64,000 nucleotides of DNA from NCBI RefSeq assembly GCF_014839805.1, contig NC_051138.1, forward strand, positions 8,430,983-8,494,982, written 5' to 3'. Numbering within the stretch: position 1 is the first letter of the stretch; every line of letters starts with the position of its first letter. Below, piece after piece: positions 24,330 to 34,854 of this stretch. Made by a program: the position numbers and the translations under genes. Under the pieces are notes generated by a model that did no database searches, was not told where the DNA came from, and saw only the letters and a program-made list of their open reading frames with translations. This DNA is from Manduca sexta (Eukaryota > Arthropoda > Insecta > Lepidoptera > Sphingidae).

Positions 24330-24400
24330 TTTTTTTTTGCTTTTTTGTGTTAGTAAAAAATAGACCGTCTCAATGGCATAGTTGTGTTTCGCTCACGATA

Positions 24401-24462
24401 CGACTATCGCGCTGAGGAGTTACACCTCTGAGTACCACTGAAAATGGGAAAAGGTGTGATGC

Positions 24463-24494
<32 letters not shown>

Positions 24495-24955
24495 AGAAGT
24501 AGATTCAAGCAAACCTAACGCAAAAACACAACTGATATTATTTGCCCCACAGTACGACTATCGCGCTGAAATGTTACACCTTTGCCTACCCTTGAAAAGG
24601 GGAAAAGGTGTGATGCTATATATATGTATGTAAGAAGTAGATTCAAGCAAACCTAACGCAAAAACACAACTGATATATTTGGCTCACAGTACAACTATCG
24701 CGCTGTGGTGTAACACCTGTGCCTACCCCTGAAAAGGGTAAAAGGTGTGATGCTACATATATGTATGTATGTAAAAAGTAGAGTCAACTAAACCCAATGT
24801 AAAAACACAACTGATATATTTGGCTCACAGTACAACTATCGCGCTGTGGTGTTACATCTCTGCCTACCCCTGACACGGGGAAAAGATGTTATGCTATATG
24901 TATAAGTATGTGAGAAGTACAGTCAACCAAACTCAATGCAAAAACATAACTAAAT
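24401..24955 (+). repeat. Tandem array, four ~140-bp units resembling an RTE 3' tail
   Basis: Units start at 24401, 24555, 24692 and 24833 with C(G/A)ACTATCGCGCTG. Each continues with a hairpin (ACACCT...TGCCTACCCCTGAAAAGGGG...AGGTGT), then GTGATGCTATATATATGTAT and AAAAACACAACTGATAT. The first unit has expanded TA and GTAT runs. The hairpin plus GTGATG(C)TAT plus (ATGT)n order is the one seen at the end of the RTE LINE remnant (1600-1661), so the unit probably arose by tandem duplication of an RTE or RTE-mobilised SINE tail. Confidence 0.8.
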
Positions 24956-25222
24956 ACGTCACAGGAAAGCTAAATTCGCGATTTCGTTTTCTTAGACGAC
25001 ATAATTATTCTAGTTTTTTTAATTTTAAAACCAAACTACCGAAGCGATCTTGAAAAAAATTTTATGGGACCAATCTGGAGAGAAATTCTTTCGAATACAA
25101 AAAGAATTTTCTAAATCGGTTCATAAATGAGCGAGTTCTGAGGTAACAAACATAGAAAAAAAATAAAAAAAAAAATTCACGTCGAATTGATAACCTCCTC
25201 CTTTTTTTTGAAGTCGGTTAAA
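24956..25222 (-). mobile_element. Terminal region of a common lepidopteran element
   Basis: Read on the minus strand it begins TTAACCGACTTCAAAAAAAA, then GGAGGTTATCAATTCGACGT and, further in, GTTACCTCAGAACTCGCTCA. I recall this terminal sequence as widespread in Lepidoptera but cannot assign a class. It probably belongs with the array and foldback to its left. Confidence 0.5.
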
Positions 25223-25375
25223 AATCAAATTCCGGCTAAAATATCACATTTCTATATTTAATTACAATGATGTGACATTAGAACAATGACGTAAATGTCA
25301 CGCATTGTATCGAGTTCATGCTCACCAAATTAGTTTATAGAAAGGTCAAGCTATAAAAAACAACTGAACTCGTCT

Positions 25376-25440
25376 TTTTAACCGACTTCAAAAAAAAGAA
25401 GGAGGTTATCAATTCGACGTGAATTTTTTTTTTTTTTATT
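25376..25440 (+). repeat. Second, truncated copy of the AACCGACTTCAAAA end, head-to-head with the first
   Basis: TTAACCGACTTCAAAAAAAA and GGAGGTTATCAATTCGACGT recur here in the opposite orientation to 25160-25222, separated by about 155 bp of unrelated DNA. Similarity ends soon after the T-run. Confidence 0.7.
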
Positions 25441-26952
25441 TGTGTTAGTTTTGTAGCCTCATTTCCTCGCATTCGAGTGTAAACATATTAGATTTTACTT
25501 TCGCGAAATATAAACACGTAAGAATGACGTTCGTATGTACAACGATGACGAAAGATACGAGTATAACATACACATTACTTAACAAAAGTTGGTTGTATAC
25601 CATAAAAATGATTTGTAACTAGTCAGAAATTATACTTCATTCTATGTATGTTTTATTAACAGCACATTAGACTAACCTAATTAAAACACGCAAAAATAAT
25701 AAATTGTTACGAGGTTACAAGAATAAATTGTTTCCGAAGAGCAATTTTTTTTTCAAGTATAATTTATTTTTGCACAACTACAGATATTGGTCTGGTTGAG
25801 CAAAGATATTGCCTGTGGCTGTTACCGACAGTAGTTTCAATTGGCTTATATACTTGTGTCCCGCATTGTACTTCACGGACCGAGCGCTTAAATGTGCCGC
25901 CATTTAATTATTATTACATTCTTATCTACGTTATATATGAAATTCAAAGATTTTTAATCATCCCTTAATTTTAACAACCCCTTGCTCTGTTTGCTCTGTT
26001 TTAACTGTTTGGAATATTGGTTAATCATATTATTACGCCACGTTAATGTTTAAGTTTCAGCAGGCAAATTATTCTGTTAAAAAAGAATAATGGTAGTAGT
26101 TCGATTAAGTAAAAATACTATGTTAGACTATATCACCATTAAGGCGCAAGCAAATGGCAGGGATAAATGCAAAAAGGCATTCTCTCCTATTGTTTTCGAC
26201 ATTTTGAAATTAAGAGTGTTTGGAAACAGATAACGCAGTTTTAAATTACGAATTAAAGTACAATTTGCCAACGACGTATAAGTATATCAATTAGGGGACG
26301 AGCCTGACATTGTTTCAAAAGGTACTCGAATTAAAAATACGTTTTTAAATATAACCAGTTTAATTTTATTCGTATTTTCATTATTTTAATATAAGTTTGT
26401 GTTACATTTCGCCTTTTTGGTGGTGGTTTTATAAATAAAATACTTTATTATTCCAGTAACAATGTTCATACTCAGGTTCACTCATTAACCTCAGATGAAA
26501 TGAAAATATAAATTAAAATTTTATTGATCAGTTTATTTATGCCATTGAAATATTAAGTTGATTCAAGTTGCCTCTAAATAGACAAAATTTCGCTAAATAT
26601 GACAAAAATATAATTTATACATTAATATAAATCTAAAAAAATACATATGATAATACACATGTAGGGGGCGTTGGCTAAAATAGAATGCTTTTTCAGCGTG
26701 CTTAACAGTGAATACTATAGAAGTTATCATAATGAATGTGACAACTTTTATATCGGCCAAACAAAAATATATATAGGGACCTGCGTAAAAGAACATAGAG
26801 CTAACTGACGTGAAACACCGACGCTCTACGAAGTCTGCAGTCGCTAAACTCTCTGAAGGAGTCATTATCGTTAACTGCGCCTAAAAAAGCCACAAATCTT
26901 TGCCAAAGAACACCGATTCTTGCCTAGGATTATAGCGCGCTATTGAAATAAA
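25441..26952. other. AT-rich DNA, no gene seen
   Basis: Nothing recognised. A 90-codon minus frame at 26593-26865 has no domain and is not supported. Confidence 0.4.
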
Positions 26953-27330
26953 AAAATCATCCAAATATCAATAGAGAAGATGGTTGGAAGGTTGCACTCG
27001 CCTGGGATCCTGTTCTACATTTAATTAAATCGGAACCTAAAAGACCGGCTGCCAGACTTAAAGACAGTTTGAGCTCATTCTGCGTAGACCGGACCACAAA
27101 GAGCGAATAAAAAATAATTAAAAAGGTGTATAATACTAAAATGTAGGTAGTTATTGTAACTTTATTTTCGCGGATGACGAACACATCACTCCGTTCCGTA
27201 ACCATGAAGACTACTAAGTCTTCGAAACGTCGGAAGAAAATTATATTATAAAAACCGGCGATAAAATCCGTAAAATAATTTTATTGTAATGTCTAACATT
27301 CGCGTAAACATAAGAAATTATTATTTAATT
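26953..27330 (+). pseudogene. Unidentified coding remnant plus 3' region of a probable repeat
   Basis: From about 26957 to the TAA at 27109 the frame reads a well-formed peptide: PNINREDGWKVALAWDPVLH followed by SEPKRPAARLKDSLSSFCVD. Its codon use is balanced, unlike the AT-rich flanks. It is preceded by an in-frame TAA, so no start is present and it is only the end of a longer protein. The following 220 bases (with CCATGAAGACTACTAAGTCT, TTCGAAACGTCGGAAG and ATGTCTAACATTCGCGTAAA) are a sequence I recall as repeated in Lepidoptera. I infer the C-terminus and 3' UTR of a transposon or its captured gene. The family is not recognised, and a last exon of a host gene is the alternative. Confidence 0.4.
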
Positions 27331-27721
27331 CTATTTCTCCGCCATATTTCAACTAATACTATTCATGCTTTCAATTAATTTATACCTACTTTACAATAAA
27401 GTTATAATAAATTAACTTCCATCTTACTAGTAATAAGTTATTTATAATATTATTAAATATGATTTCAAAATCATATTAAAAATTACACACTGACTGTTCT
27501 AAAAATTTCCAAGTGAAAAATAAAATCTACTTATTCTTTGGATAATAATCACCCAGAATTACTAACCGCCATTTTCAATAATTTTTTTCTATCTATCTCT
27601 AAAATGGATCAATCAGAACAAAGTTTTTTTGACATGCTTACAAATGAGTTATTTTGATTGGTTCATTATTGGAATCGGTTCGAAGATTGATATTAGGATC
27701 GGTTATTGAAACGGCTAAAAA
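27331..27721. other. AT-rich DNA, no gene seen
   Basis: Nothing recognised. Confidence 0.4.
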
Positions 27722-27899
27722 TCTATACAAATATTTTAAAAACGTAAGTTTGAATGTTTGTTACACAATCACACCAGAACGGCGGAACCGTTCTGGATGT
27801 GGCCACGGGGATAGATTATAGTCTAAAATGGCACAAATGCTACTATTATCTCGGAAAAGTGCACGTAACGTGGGTGTAACAATGAAACATATTGTGTAT
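27722..27899 (+). mobile_element. Helitron 5' end fragment
   Basis: Begins after an A with TCTATACAAATATTTTAAAA followed by GTTTGAATGTTTGTTACAC, a worn version of the TCTATACTAATATTATAAA ... GTTTGT start seen in lepidopteran Helitrons and in the better copy at 47522. Interrupted to the right by the TTAA-flanked element. Confidence 0.45.
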
Positions 27900-27903
27900 T
27901 TAA

Positions 27904-28172
27904 GGTTATAGCTTAATGTCCATTTTTCATACATTTTGTTTCGCCTTTAATCTGGGTAACTAAACAAGTATTGGCAAGTAAAGAATTTAAATTCACGTCT
28001 AGTTAGTGATTAGTTCTCGCAGTTGAAAGAAAAACGTAAAAATAATTAATATGCATGGATATTTCGGCCTTTAAAATTTCGTCGTATTAAATTTTTTACT
28101 TGTCAATACTTGTTTAGTTACCCAGATTAAAGGTGAAACAAAATGTATGAAAATGGACCTTAAGTTATAACC
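27904..28172. mobile_element. TTAA-flanked MITE with ~86-bp inverted repeats
   Basis: A 269-bp block with TTAA on both sides (27900-27903 and 28173-28176). Its ends, GGTTATAGCTTAATGTCC ... and ... TTAAGTTATAACC, are inverted copies. The inverted match runs about 86 bp with few differences and includes TTTAATCTGGGTAACTAAAC. The ~95-bp interior has no coding capacity. TTAA duplication is characteristic of piggyBac-type transposition, so a piggyBac-mobilised MITE is the simplest reading. Confidence 0.75.
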
Positions 28173-28176
28173 TTAA

Positions 28177-28215
28177 TTGCCTGTGTCCGCGGCTACGTCC
28201 GCGTAAAAGTACCTG
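28177..28215 (-). mobile_element. Helitron-like 3' hairpin fragment
   Basis: The minus strand reads TACGCGGACGTAGCCGCGGA, the GC-rich hairpin found just before CTAG in the other Helitron copies. The terminal CTAG is not preserved here, and the orientation opposes that of the 5' end at 27722. Confidence 0.4.
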
Positions 28216-28282
28216 ACCGAAGGGAAGTTATAATGAAGACGGTTTAAATACGATCTCGCTATACTTATATGGGGAATCCCTC

Positions 28283-29253
28283 GGGAATGCAATCTCGCGA
28301 GATTTTAAACCTAACCAAGATCTTGCGAGAATAAGTATATTTTACGGAAAACGTATGCAAAAGCTATTAAATCCATATACGGATTATCAACGTACAAGAT
28401 AAAAATAAAACATGCATGTAATTTATCATACTATCCGTTTTTTTTTTGGTATAAAAACAATATAGCTATATAATTTACCATCACATTATAATTTTCTTTC
28501 TTAAAATCAATCGAATCAGTCTTGTAAATTATAATCACATTCTTTAGGTAACCTTGTTAAGTCAGCCTTTCGCAGCGATAATTAGTTTTAATAATTAGGT
28601 AGAAATAATGGTTAGTATATAAGTAATAGGAACTAATAATATTAAAATTTAACTTCTCAACTTATTAAAAAATATAAAACATTTCAACGAAGTATAATTA
28701 AAAATAATAAGATTTTTTTTAGTTCCTAATCAAATAAACAGACGATTTAAATTCCTTAGTTAGATGAAACTTTTCTCATGCTGTGTTTTAAATCGATAAA
28801 GCTATTTTTTTAAAATGGCTTCTAAAGAAACACAGCATATCAAGGGTTTTTTTTATTGCTTTGAATGACGAGACGAGTTTGCCGTCGCCTGATGGTAAGC
28901 GATTCGACCGCCCATAAACAGAAGAAACACGATACAACACCTTGATTTACAAAATATTGTTTGGGTCTGAGACATGAGATGTTAAGTCTCATTATGTCCA
29001 GTAGTTGCACTAGCTACAATGTGAACACAACAGTGATACACTGCTGCTTGCGGCAGAAATTGACATTGCGGTGGTATCTAGCCAGAGGAACTGTCACATA
29101 TAAGAGACCTACAACCATTTCATCTGACAGCCGAGAATATGTTGCTTCGCTTAATCTCGCAAAATCTCGTAAAAAAATATACGAGACTCAGTCTCGTAAA
29201 TATGGCCGAGATCTCGCGAGAATGAGATCTTGCGAGAACGAGATTGCATTCCC
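28283..29253. repeat. CTCGCGAGA-rich inverted-repeat block
   Basis: GGGAATGCAATCTCG at 28283-28297 is mirrored exactly by CGAGATTGCATTCCC at 29239-29253. Next to each end are several copies or one-step variants of the palindrome TCTCGCGAGA: 28293-28302, about 28321, and at least five between 29155 and 29245. This looks like an element whose ends carry clustered binding sites, with a SINE-like repeat lodged inside. No target duplication was found. Confidence 0.5.
28864..29120 (+). repeat. SINE-like lepidopteran repeat (family B)
   Basis: Carries in order GACGAGACGAGTTTGCCGTC, CGCCTGATGGTAAGCGATTC, GACCGCCCATAAACAGAAGA, TTAAGTCTCATTATGTCCAG, CTGCTTGCGGCAG and CATATAAGAGACCTACAACC. The same blocks in the same order occur at 43395-43670 and, worn, at 5968-6080. 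I recall them as common in Lepidoptera. Non-coding. Confidence 0.65.
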
Positions 29254-30807
29254 TAATTCATCTATATTATACTATTTGCTCAAAATCTGGAGTTGGTATT
29301 TAAGTTTGCTGCAGCGCTAAAACACAATCGTCGTCTAACCAAACTTTTTAAACTTTCATTGCTAAAGCGCTTTAAATAGAGTATAAGTAAAATGGCGACC
29401 AAAACTCATAATTTGTATTCACATCCAGGTTTACACGTAGACTTGAATTCTTATATTATGAACGCTGCTCCGTAAATAACCACACGCTGTCAATGTTGAA
29501 ACTATACTAAAGTCAGGTGTACGGATTACAGTACAGTTCAGTCAAACATTGAGTGGTCGGAACGCCAGTTCTAGTACGTAGAACATATATAAGCTTTAGT
29601 ACGCGTTACTACGAAGCGCTTAAGCGCAGTCCCGCGAGATCACTTCCATTTTCCGAGATAAAAAACCAACTTTTAACGCCATGTACTAGCAAGTTTCTGA
29701 AGTATAATGGGCTCAGCCATAAAGTAAGCTTGACCAATACAACTACAAATTATGTTAAAAAATTTATAAATGTGAGTAAAAATAAAAAGAATAAATTCAC
29801 GACTAAGTATAATTTGTTATTATTATTAATAATAATATCTTTATCTTGAAGTTATTTCTATTAATTTTTAAAAGATATTAAAAACATCAATGTAATAAAT
29901 ATTTAAGAATTTCAATATCACTCTCCGATAGCAAGGCAGAAGACCCAAGACTTTACTGTGCTTTGACAGAGTAGTTAGTAAGGCCTTTGCTAAACTACTC
30001 TCGATCAAAGATGATACTTGTATCCTTAAAGAGGCAATATTTGATATCGATCCTGATATTATCAAAACAGAATCGCAGCCGAAAATTCTCTATCGAGACA
30101 TATTTTTGTTCCATGTTTAGACAACCGGGTCAGAATAATATGTCTGAAGTCTAACTGTTAAGTGTCTGTCTGTATTAGATATAAAATGTAACGGACCCCG
30201 ATTTTGACAGGTTTAGTTTGTATAAAGAGTTATTTTCCTAAACTCCTTGAACTAGTGATAGCCCACCGAGCGACGTGTCCGGTGAATCAACGAGCAGCGC
30301 TCCGCTCGGTCGGGCAAAAACGGAAAACCATTTTACGGTCCATTGTGAAAGAGGATTGGCAATTTCGTTCCGAGCTTACTCGACCATCGGCCGCACAAGT
30401 TTTACAACGTCTCTGATGTAACGCAAATGTTCTGACGAAACTCTTTTATACATGCGAGCTGTTTGTTGCTGAATCATCGGCCTAATTTCTCCGCAGATTT
30501 TCTGACACGGCTCATCACTGTATCTGCTGTTTAATCTGCTTAATGAGCTTATTATTTTCGTTATATCAATCGTACGAGCGAAAATATTTTCTATTCAGTG
30601 GAAATGATTATAAAAATGATTAAATGTCGGAAGTAAAGTTAAAACGGCTCATAAAAGCTCAAATAAATGAGAGGAAAATTAGCTAAGGATATTAATTAAA
30701 TTCTCTCCCTACGCTTCAATATTTTCTTCATTTATTCCATATGTTCTCTTTACTCAAAAAACGGTGTGAATAAATACTGTTTCCATCATTAATACAACGT
30801 ACACAAA
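29254..30807. other. Mostly unassigned DNA
   Basis: A phrase at about 29630-29665 (CGCGAGATCACTTCCATTTT) resembles fragments of old lepidopteran repeats. Frames at 29553-29849 and 30204-30416 show no domain. The region 30260-30420 is GC-raised and unassigned. Confidence 0.35.
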
Positions 30808-31030
30808 GGTACAGGTGCAAATCCGGGCATCCCATTTTTCGGCTGTGTTCCTTCCCATATATGATAAGTGGCAAGCCTATCGCTATACCTATCACGCACA
30901 AGTTCCAGACTACGGACTGATGCTAAGCATTATAAAATTCCGATACTGCTTTGAATCGAACCCGGTTCTTCAGAGCTATGTCGTACCGCTTACGAAATTC
31001 CTGCATCTACACCACCGAGGTAGTCTTATC
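30808..31030 (-). mobile_element. tRNA-derived SINE of the RTE-tailed type
   Basis: The minus strand reads AATTTCGTAAGCGGTACGAC, then TAGCTCTGAAGAACCGGGTTCGATTC (given here as positions 30981-30953), in which GGTTCGATTC is a pol III B box, then AGTCTGGAACTTGTGCGTGA, GCGATAGGCTTGCCACTTAT and CGGATTTGCACC. I recall this order from lepidopteran SINEs that end in TGCCTACCCC..GTGATG(T)TAT(GTAT)n. That tail is lost in this copy, which stops near GCACCTGTACC. Confidence 0.6.
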
Positions 31031-32028
31031 ATTAATATTATATAGATACTTTTAAATAATTTAGGAACTTTATTATTTAAAATAATATGACGAAAATGTT
31101 ATTTTTATTTTAACACAAAACTTGGAATTACTATAAATATTATGTTAACTACGACCACGGCTTTATTAACGTAAACCTTGCATTAAATTAGCCAAATGTG
31201 GAATGCACCATTATCGTGTAGTAGCGAATTTCATGGATCACAAAATTGCGAGCATGTTGAAGGATGAATGTGTTCCTAGTCGAAGCGTTTTAAGTACTTA
31301 TACACCTGGCAACGCAGCTGTGAAAGCCGGCGGGGGTAACAGCCATTCTCCGTTCGGAAAAAAGTCGACGCGCGCATTCCGACGGCGAGCGAATAAACAC
31401 TCTTGCATGTTGTGGATACAATCGAATCCGAATGGGTGTTTTAAAATGATATACATGTCATAGTGTTTTAAATTGCATTTTATTTTAAATGAAATCTAGT
31501 TCCTGAGTTAATATTTTAAGACAATTATGGTTTTTAATTTATATTTTTGTTTTAAACCTCGTAGGCCTTCTCTTCCCTTTTGCTTATATACTCGTAATCG
31601 TTTTCACGAAAAAACGTTATTATAAAAAAGAAAAATCTCTTGGTACTATAAAAAAAAATTGTAGTAACAAGAAGGCGGTTGAAAGGCTTCCTTTGATCCT
31701 ATTAAAGGTAGGCATAAGTAAGAATTATAATCTTTCGTCTGTAATATTTATTTCCGAAATTCTAAAGACTGTTTTATTGCTTATATTTAAGTTCCAGAAT
31801 TTACAATATATATTATAATTTATATTTCTTCCTATTAAGGGTTGCCATTTCAAAATTAAAAATCGCGGATGACTTCTGCTTTCTCACTTTCATTACCATT
31901 TTTTGCCTCGATATTAACAATGCCCTTTATTTTATTTTACAAGGAGACACTGCATATTATCGTTGTTATCCGAAGGAAACAACTACTCAATATTAAAAAA
32001 AATGTTGCATAATGAAAGAAAGAAATTA
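31031..32028. other. AT-rich DNA, no gene seen
   Basis: A short GC-raised patch at 31310-31400 lies in an 86-codon frame (31203-31463) that shows no domain. Confidence 0.35.
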
Positions 32029-32475
32029 ATGGTGGCAAGGGTGATGCTACCACAGGGATTACTTTAATGGTGGCAAGGGCGATGCTACCGCAATGATACG
32101 TAAATGGTGGGAAAGGCGATGCTACCATAGGGGTGTATAAATGGTGACAATGGCGATGCTACCACAGGGATACGTAAATGGTGGCAAGGCCGATGCTACG
32201 ATAGGGGTAGGTAAATCGTGGCAAGGGCAATGCTACCATAGGAGTAGGTAAATGATGGCAAGAGTAATGCTACCATTGGAGTACCTACGTAAATGGGGAC
32301 AAGGGCGATGCTACCATAGGAGTAGGTAAATGATGGCAAGAGTAATGCTACCATTGGAGTACCTACGTAAATGGGGACAAGGGCGATGCTACCATAGGAG
32401 TAGGTAAATGATGGCAAGGTGCTGCTACCATAGGGGTGCGTAAATGATGGCAAGAGCGGCTCAACTACATAGAGG
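32029..32475. repeat. 37-bp minisatellite, 12 units, with a 78-bp higher-order repeat
   Basis: Units begin ATGGTGGCAAGGGCGATGCT and then read ACCATAGGGGTAGGTAA. Starts are at 32029, 32067, 32104, 32141, 32178, 32215, 32252, 32293, 32330, 32371, 32408 and 32444. Most are 37 bp. Two are 41 bp through an extra CTAC-type insertion, and these alternate with 37-bp units to make a 78-bp dimer repeated almost exactly from 32252 to 32408. Because 78 is divisible by three, the minus strand has an open frame with a recurring 26-residue peptide (32196-32621). I read this as a by-product, not as a gene. Confidence 0.9.
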
Positions 32476-32790
32476 GAATGCAGCGGCTGTGTCATACAGC
32501 GGCTAAGTCCTCCGTACAGTGACGGACTGTTTATGGCATACCTAAACCGCTTTTCTTCATTTAAAAAGAAAATTATAATAAAAGGGGACGTTATAGTCGT
32601 CATCATAATTCGAGAAAACATAATATTTTAAGTATATAACTCGTTGCCATTGGGTTCATTATTTTGTTTCAATACATTTACAACTATCGTTACCATAATT
32701 GGAAACTGTAATGTAAATGCGTACTAATTTGGATATTATTTTTAACAATCTCTTTTAATTAATGAGAGTTTTAAATTGTTCACAAATCAT
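32476..32790. other. No gene seen
   Basis: Short stretch between the minisatellite and a Helitron end, with nothing recognisable. Confidence 0.4.
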
Positions 32791-33098
32791 TTTCTTTCTT
32801 ACCTTAAAATGATTTGAGGTAAGAAAGAAATTTGATTACACTATTTATAACTCAAGAACGAATGAACCAATTCGGCTGAAAATTGGTGGAGAGGTAGCTT
32901 AGAAGCAGGAGACGAACTTTTTATCTCTTTACCACGGGAGCAGGATGTGACATAAGACGTGGTATAAAAAGTAAAATTTGGTATGGAGATAGTATAAGAC
33001 CCTGGGAAGGTTATAGGCTACTATCCCGGGAAAATATATAGTGGGACTTTTATCCCGGAAAACTCCTTCATGCGGGCGAAGCCGCGAGTAAAAGCTAG
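32791..33098 (+). mobile_element. Helitron 3' part, 5'-truncated
   Basis: Ends with ATGCGGGCGAAGCCGCGAGT, AAAAG and CTAG (33095-33098) followed by T, the hairpin-CTAG-T arrangement of Helitron 3' ends. Upstream it carries GAACCAATTCGG-type, GGTATGGAGATAGTATAAGA and TCCCGGGAAAATATATAGTG blocks that I recall from this family. Its left side begins at a hairpin (14-bp arms TTTCTTTCTTACCT / AGGTAAGAAAGAAA at 32791-32830). No TC-type 5' end was found. Confidence 0.65.
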
Positions 33099-33849
33099 TA
33101 ATATTATAAAATTGTTAACATAGTTCTTAAACCAAGTATAAGTTAGGGTGGCCCATTAAAATTTAACTATTTAAAATTATGTGATTTTCAATATCTACGA
33201 CCACAAATGACACTGTCTCTTCGACTGAATAAAGGAAAAGACAATTTAATATTACTAACTATATTATATTAAGCAGTTAGTACAATAACCAAGAAATAAT
33301 TATCAAAAATTCGAAGTGTGGTCGCAGTAATAAGTTATGGATGCAGACGGCGTAGCTACTTCAGCAGAGATTTTATTTTGATGGCATTACACGTCGCGTC
33401 ACAAAGTTTTAAAAGTTATTACGTTTATTACAAAGCGTTGTGTCCATAGCTTTACATTAGCTTATTCAAAGCTATTCAGGTTGCTTGAAAAATTTACTAC
33501 ATTTCTACCAAAGTAAGATCTATTCCGATTCAAGAAAACATTGAACCAAAGGACTTGTTTTTAGATAGAGTAGTAAAAGACGTTAGATAATTTTCATTAT
33601 GATACTAAATATTCTTTGATGACGCCGGTACTGCCTCTCCAAAATATAATATGTGTGACTAGGTTGCACACCGTTCGACCCGTGGCAATGAACTTTCGGA
33701 TAATAAAAGCCCTATGTGCTTTTCCACTTTAAAAGTAATTTGTAAGATAATCGTGGATATGGTCTATTTGAGTGGTAAATTTCTACCGAATTCGTTTAGG
33801 CGTTTCTGTGCTTACTTCAAACAAAAATTCATCTTCACAAACTTTCTTA
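33099..33849. other. AT-rich DNA, no gene seen
   Basis: Nothing recognised. Confidence 0.4.
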
Positions 33850-33950
33850 TCTTACTGATATTATAAATGTAAAAGTTCTAGAAGGAGTTAGTATATCTGC
33901 GTTATTCTTTAGTTGAAGCTAAGATGTAGATAACGAAGGTGTCTAGATTT
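33850..33950 (+). mobile_element. Possible Helitron 5' fragment
   Basis: After an A, TCTTACTGATATTATAAATG matches the Helitron start motif. Similarity fades within ~100 bases and no matching 3' end follows. Confidence 0.35.
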
Positions 33951-34854
33951 TTTTGCAAATCAGTAACTACGGTTATGTTAAAGAATAAAATGAGGACGGC
34001 ATTAGGTTAAATATGGTCGCAAGAGATCCGACATTATAGTAAAAATAAATGTTCGCAATATATATTAAATATAGTATCATTTTTAATTTAACCACATGCT
34101 TCTTAGATAACTAATCACCACCTCGAATATGATTAGTTTATCGTTATGTTAAAAACAAAAAAGGAAAAAATACGAACTATTTACAGAATAATTAAATTTA
34201 AGATAAACATGCGCTGTAACACTGCCCCGTCACGAAGCTGTATAGCCTCAGCGCGTAGTCATGCGCTTACATAAACTAATCCCATATCAATTACCTAGGT
34301 AATCCACAGAAAATTATAATGCGGACCAGCATGTTAGCGTCGAACCGCGAACAGCTCTCGTCTGGATAAACGGAGGCCTATTTGAAATTCCAATTAGAAA
34401 GTTTTCTCATTTACTTGATTCAGAGCGTCGAATGGTAGAAGGGCAACAATCCGCGCTGATTAGCCCTGCTCTCCACCCTGCATCAGATTTAAAGGGACGC
34501 CCGATGGTTGACCGCGTAAACTAATCCTTCATTGAACACTACCAAATTTAAATTATTTTCGGGATTGCCCGCATTAAAAACCGGGATTGTATTTGAATAT
34601 TCGTACATGTCCTAGTTTGGATTGCCTTTATAATAGGTACTCCGCGTTAGTAAAATGTTTTTTTTAATGTAGTATGCAGTGTGTGTTTTTATTGCTTCCT
34701 ATTCCTTTCATCCCTTCCTAGTAATCCCATGGCTCGTGCCTGGCAGTGGAACCTATACAATACTATAACGATATATATACTTAATTGGACTTTAGGACAA
34801 TATTCCATGAGGTTCCAGGTCAAGTTTTGTATCATTCGAGAACAAAATCTCTTG
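33951..34854. other. Unique DNA with a GC-raised island
   Basis: About 34210-34540 is less AT-rich, non-repetitive and without an open frame. It includes homeodomain-like TTAATTGG/CCAATTAG cores. Candidate regulatory DNA only. Confidence 0.3.

Noticed and set aside
24455..24500. TATA-rich run as a promoter
   Set aside because: It is an expanded microsatellite within the tandem array unit.
32196..32621. 141-codon frame with repeated peptide
   Set aside because: Generated by the minisatellite's 78-bp period; the non-repeat part has no recognisable feature.
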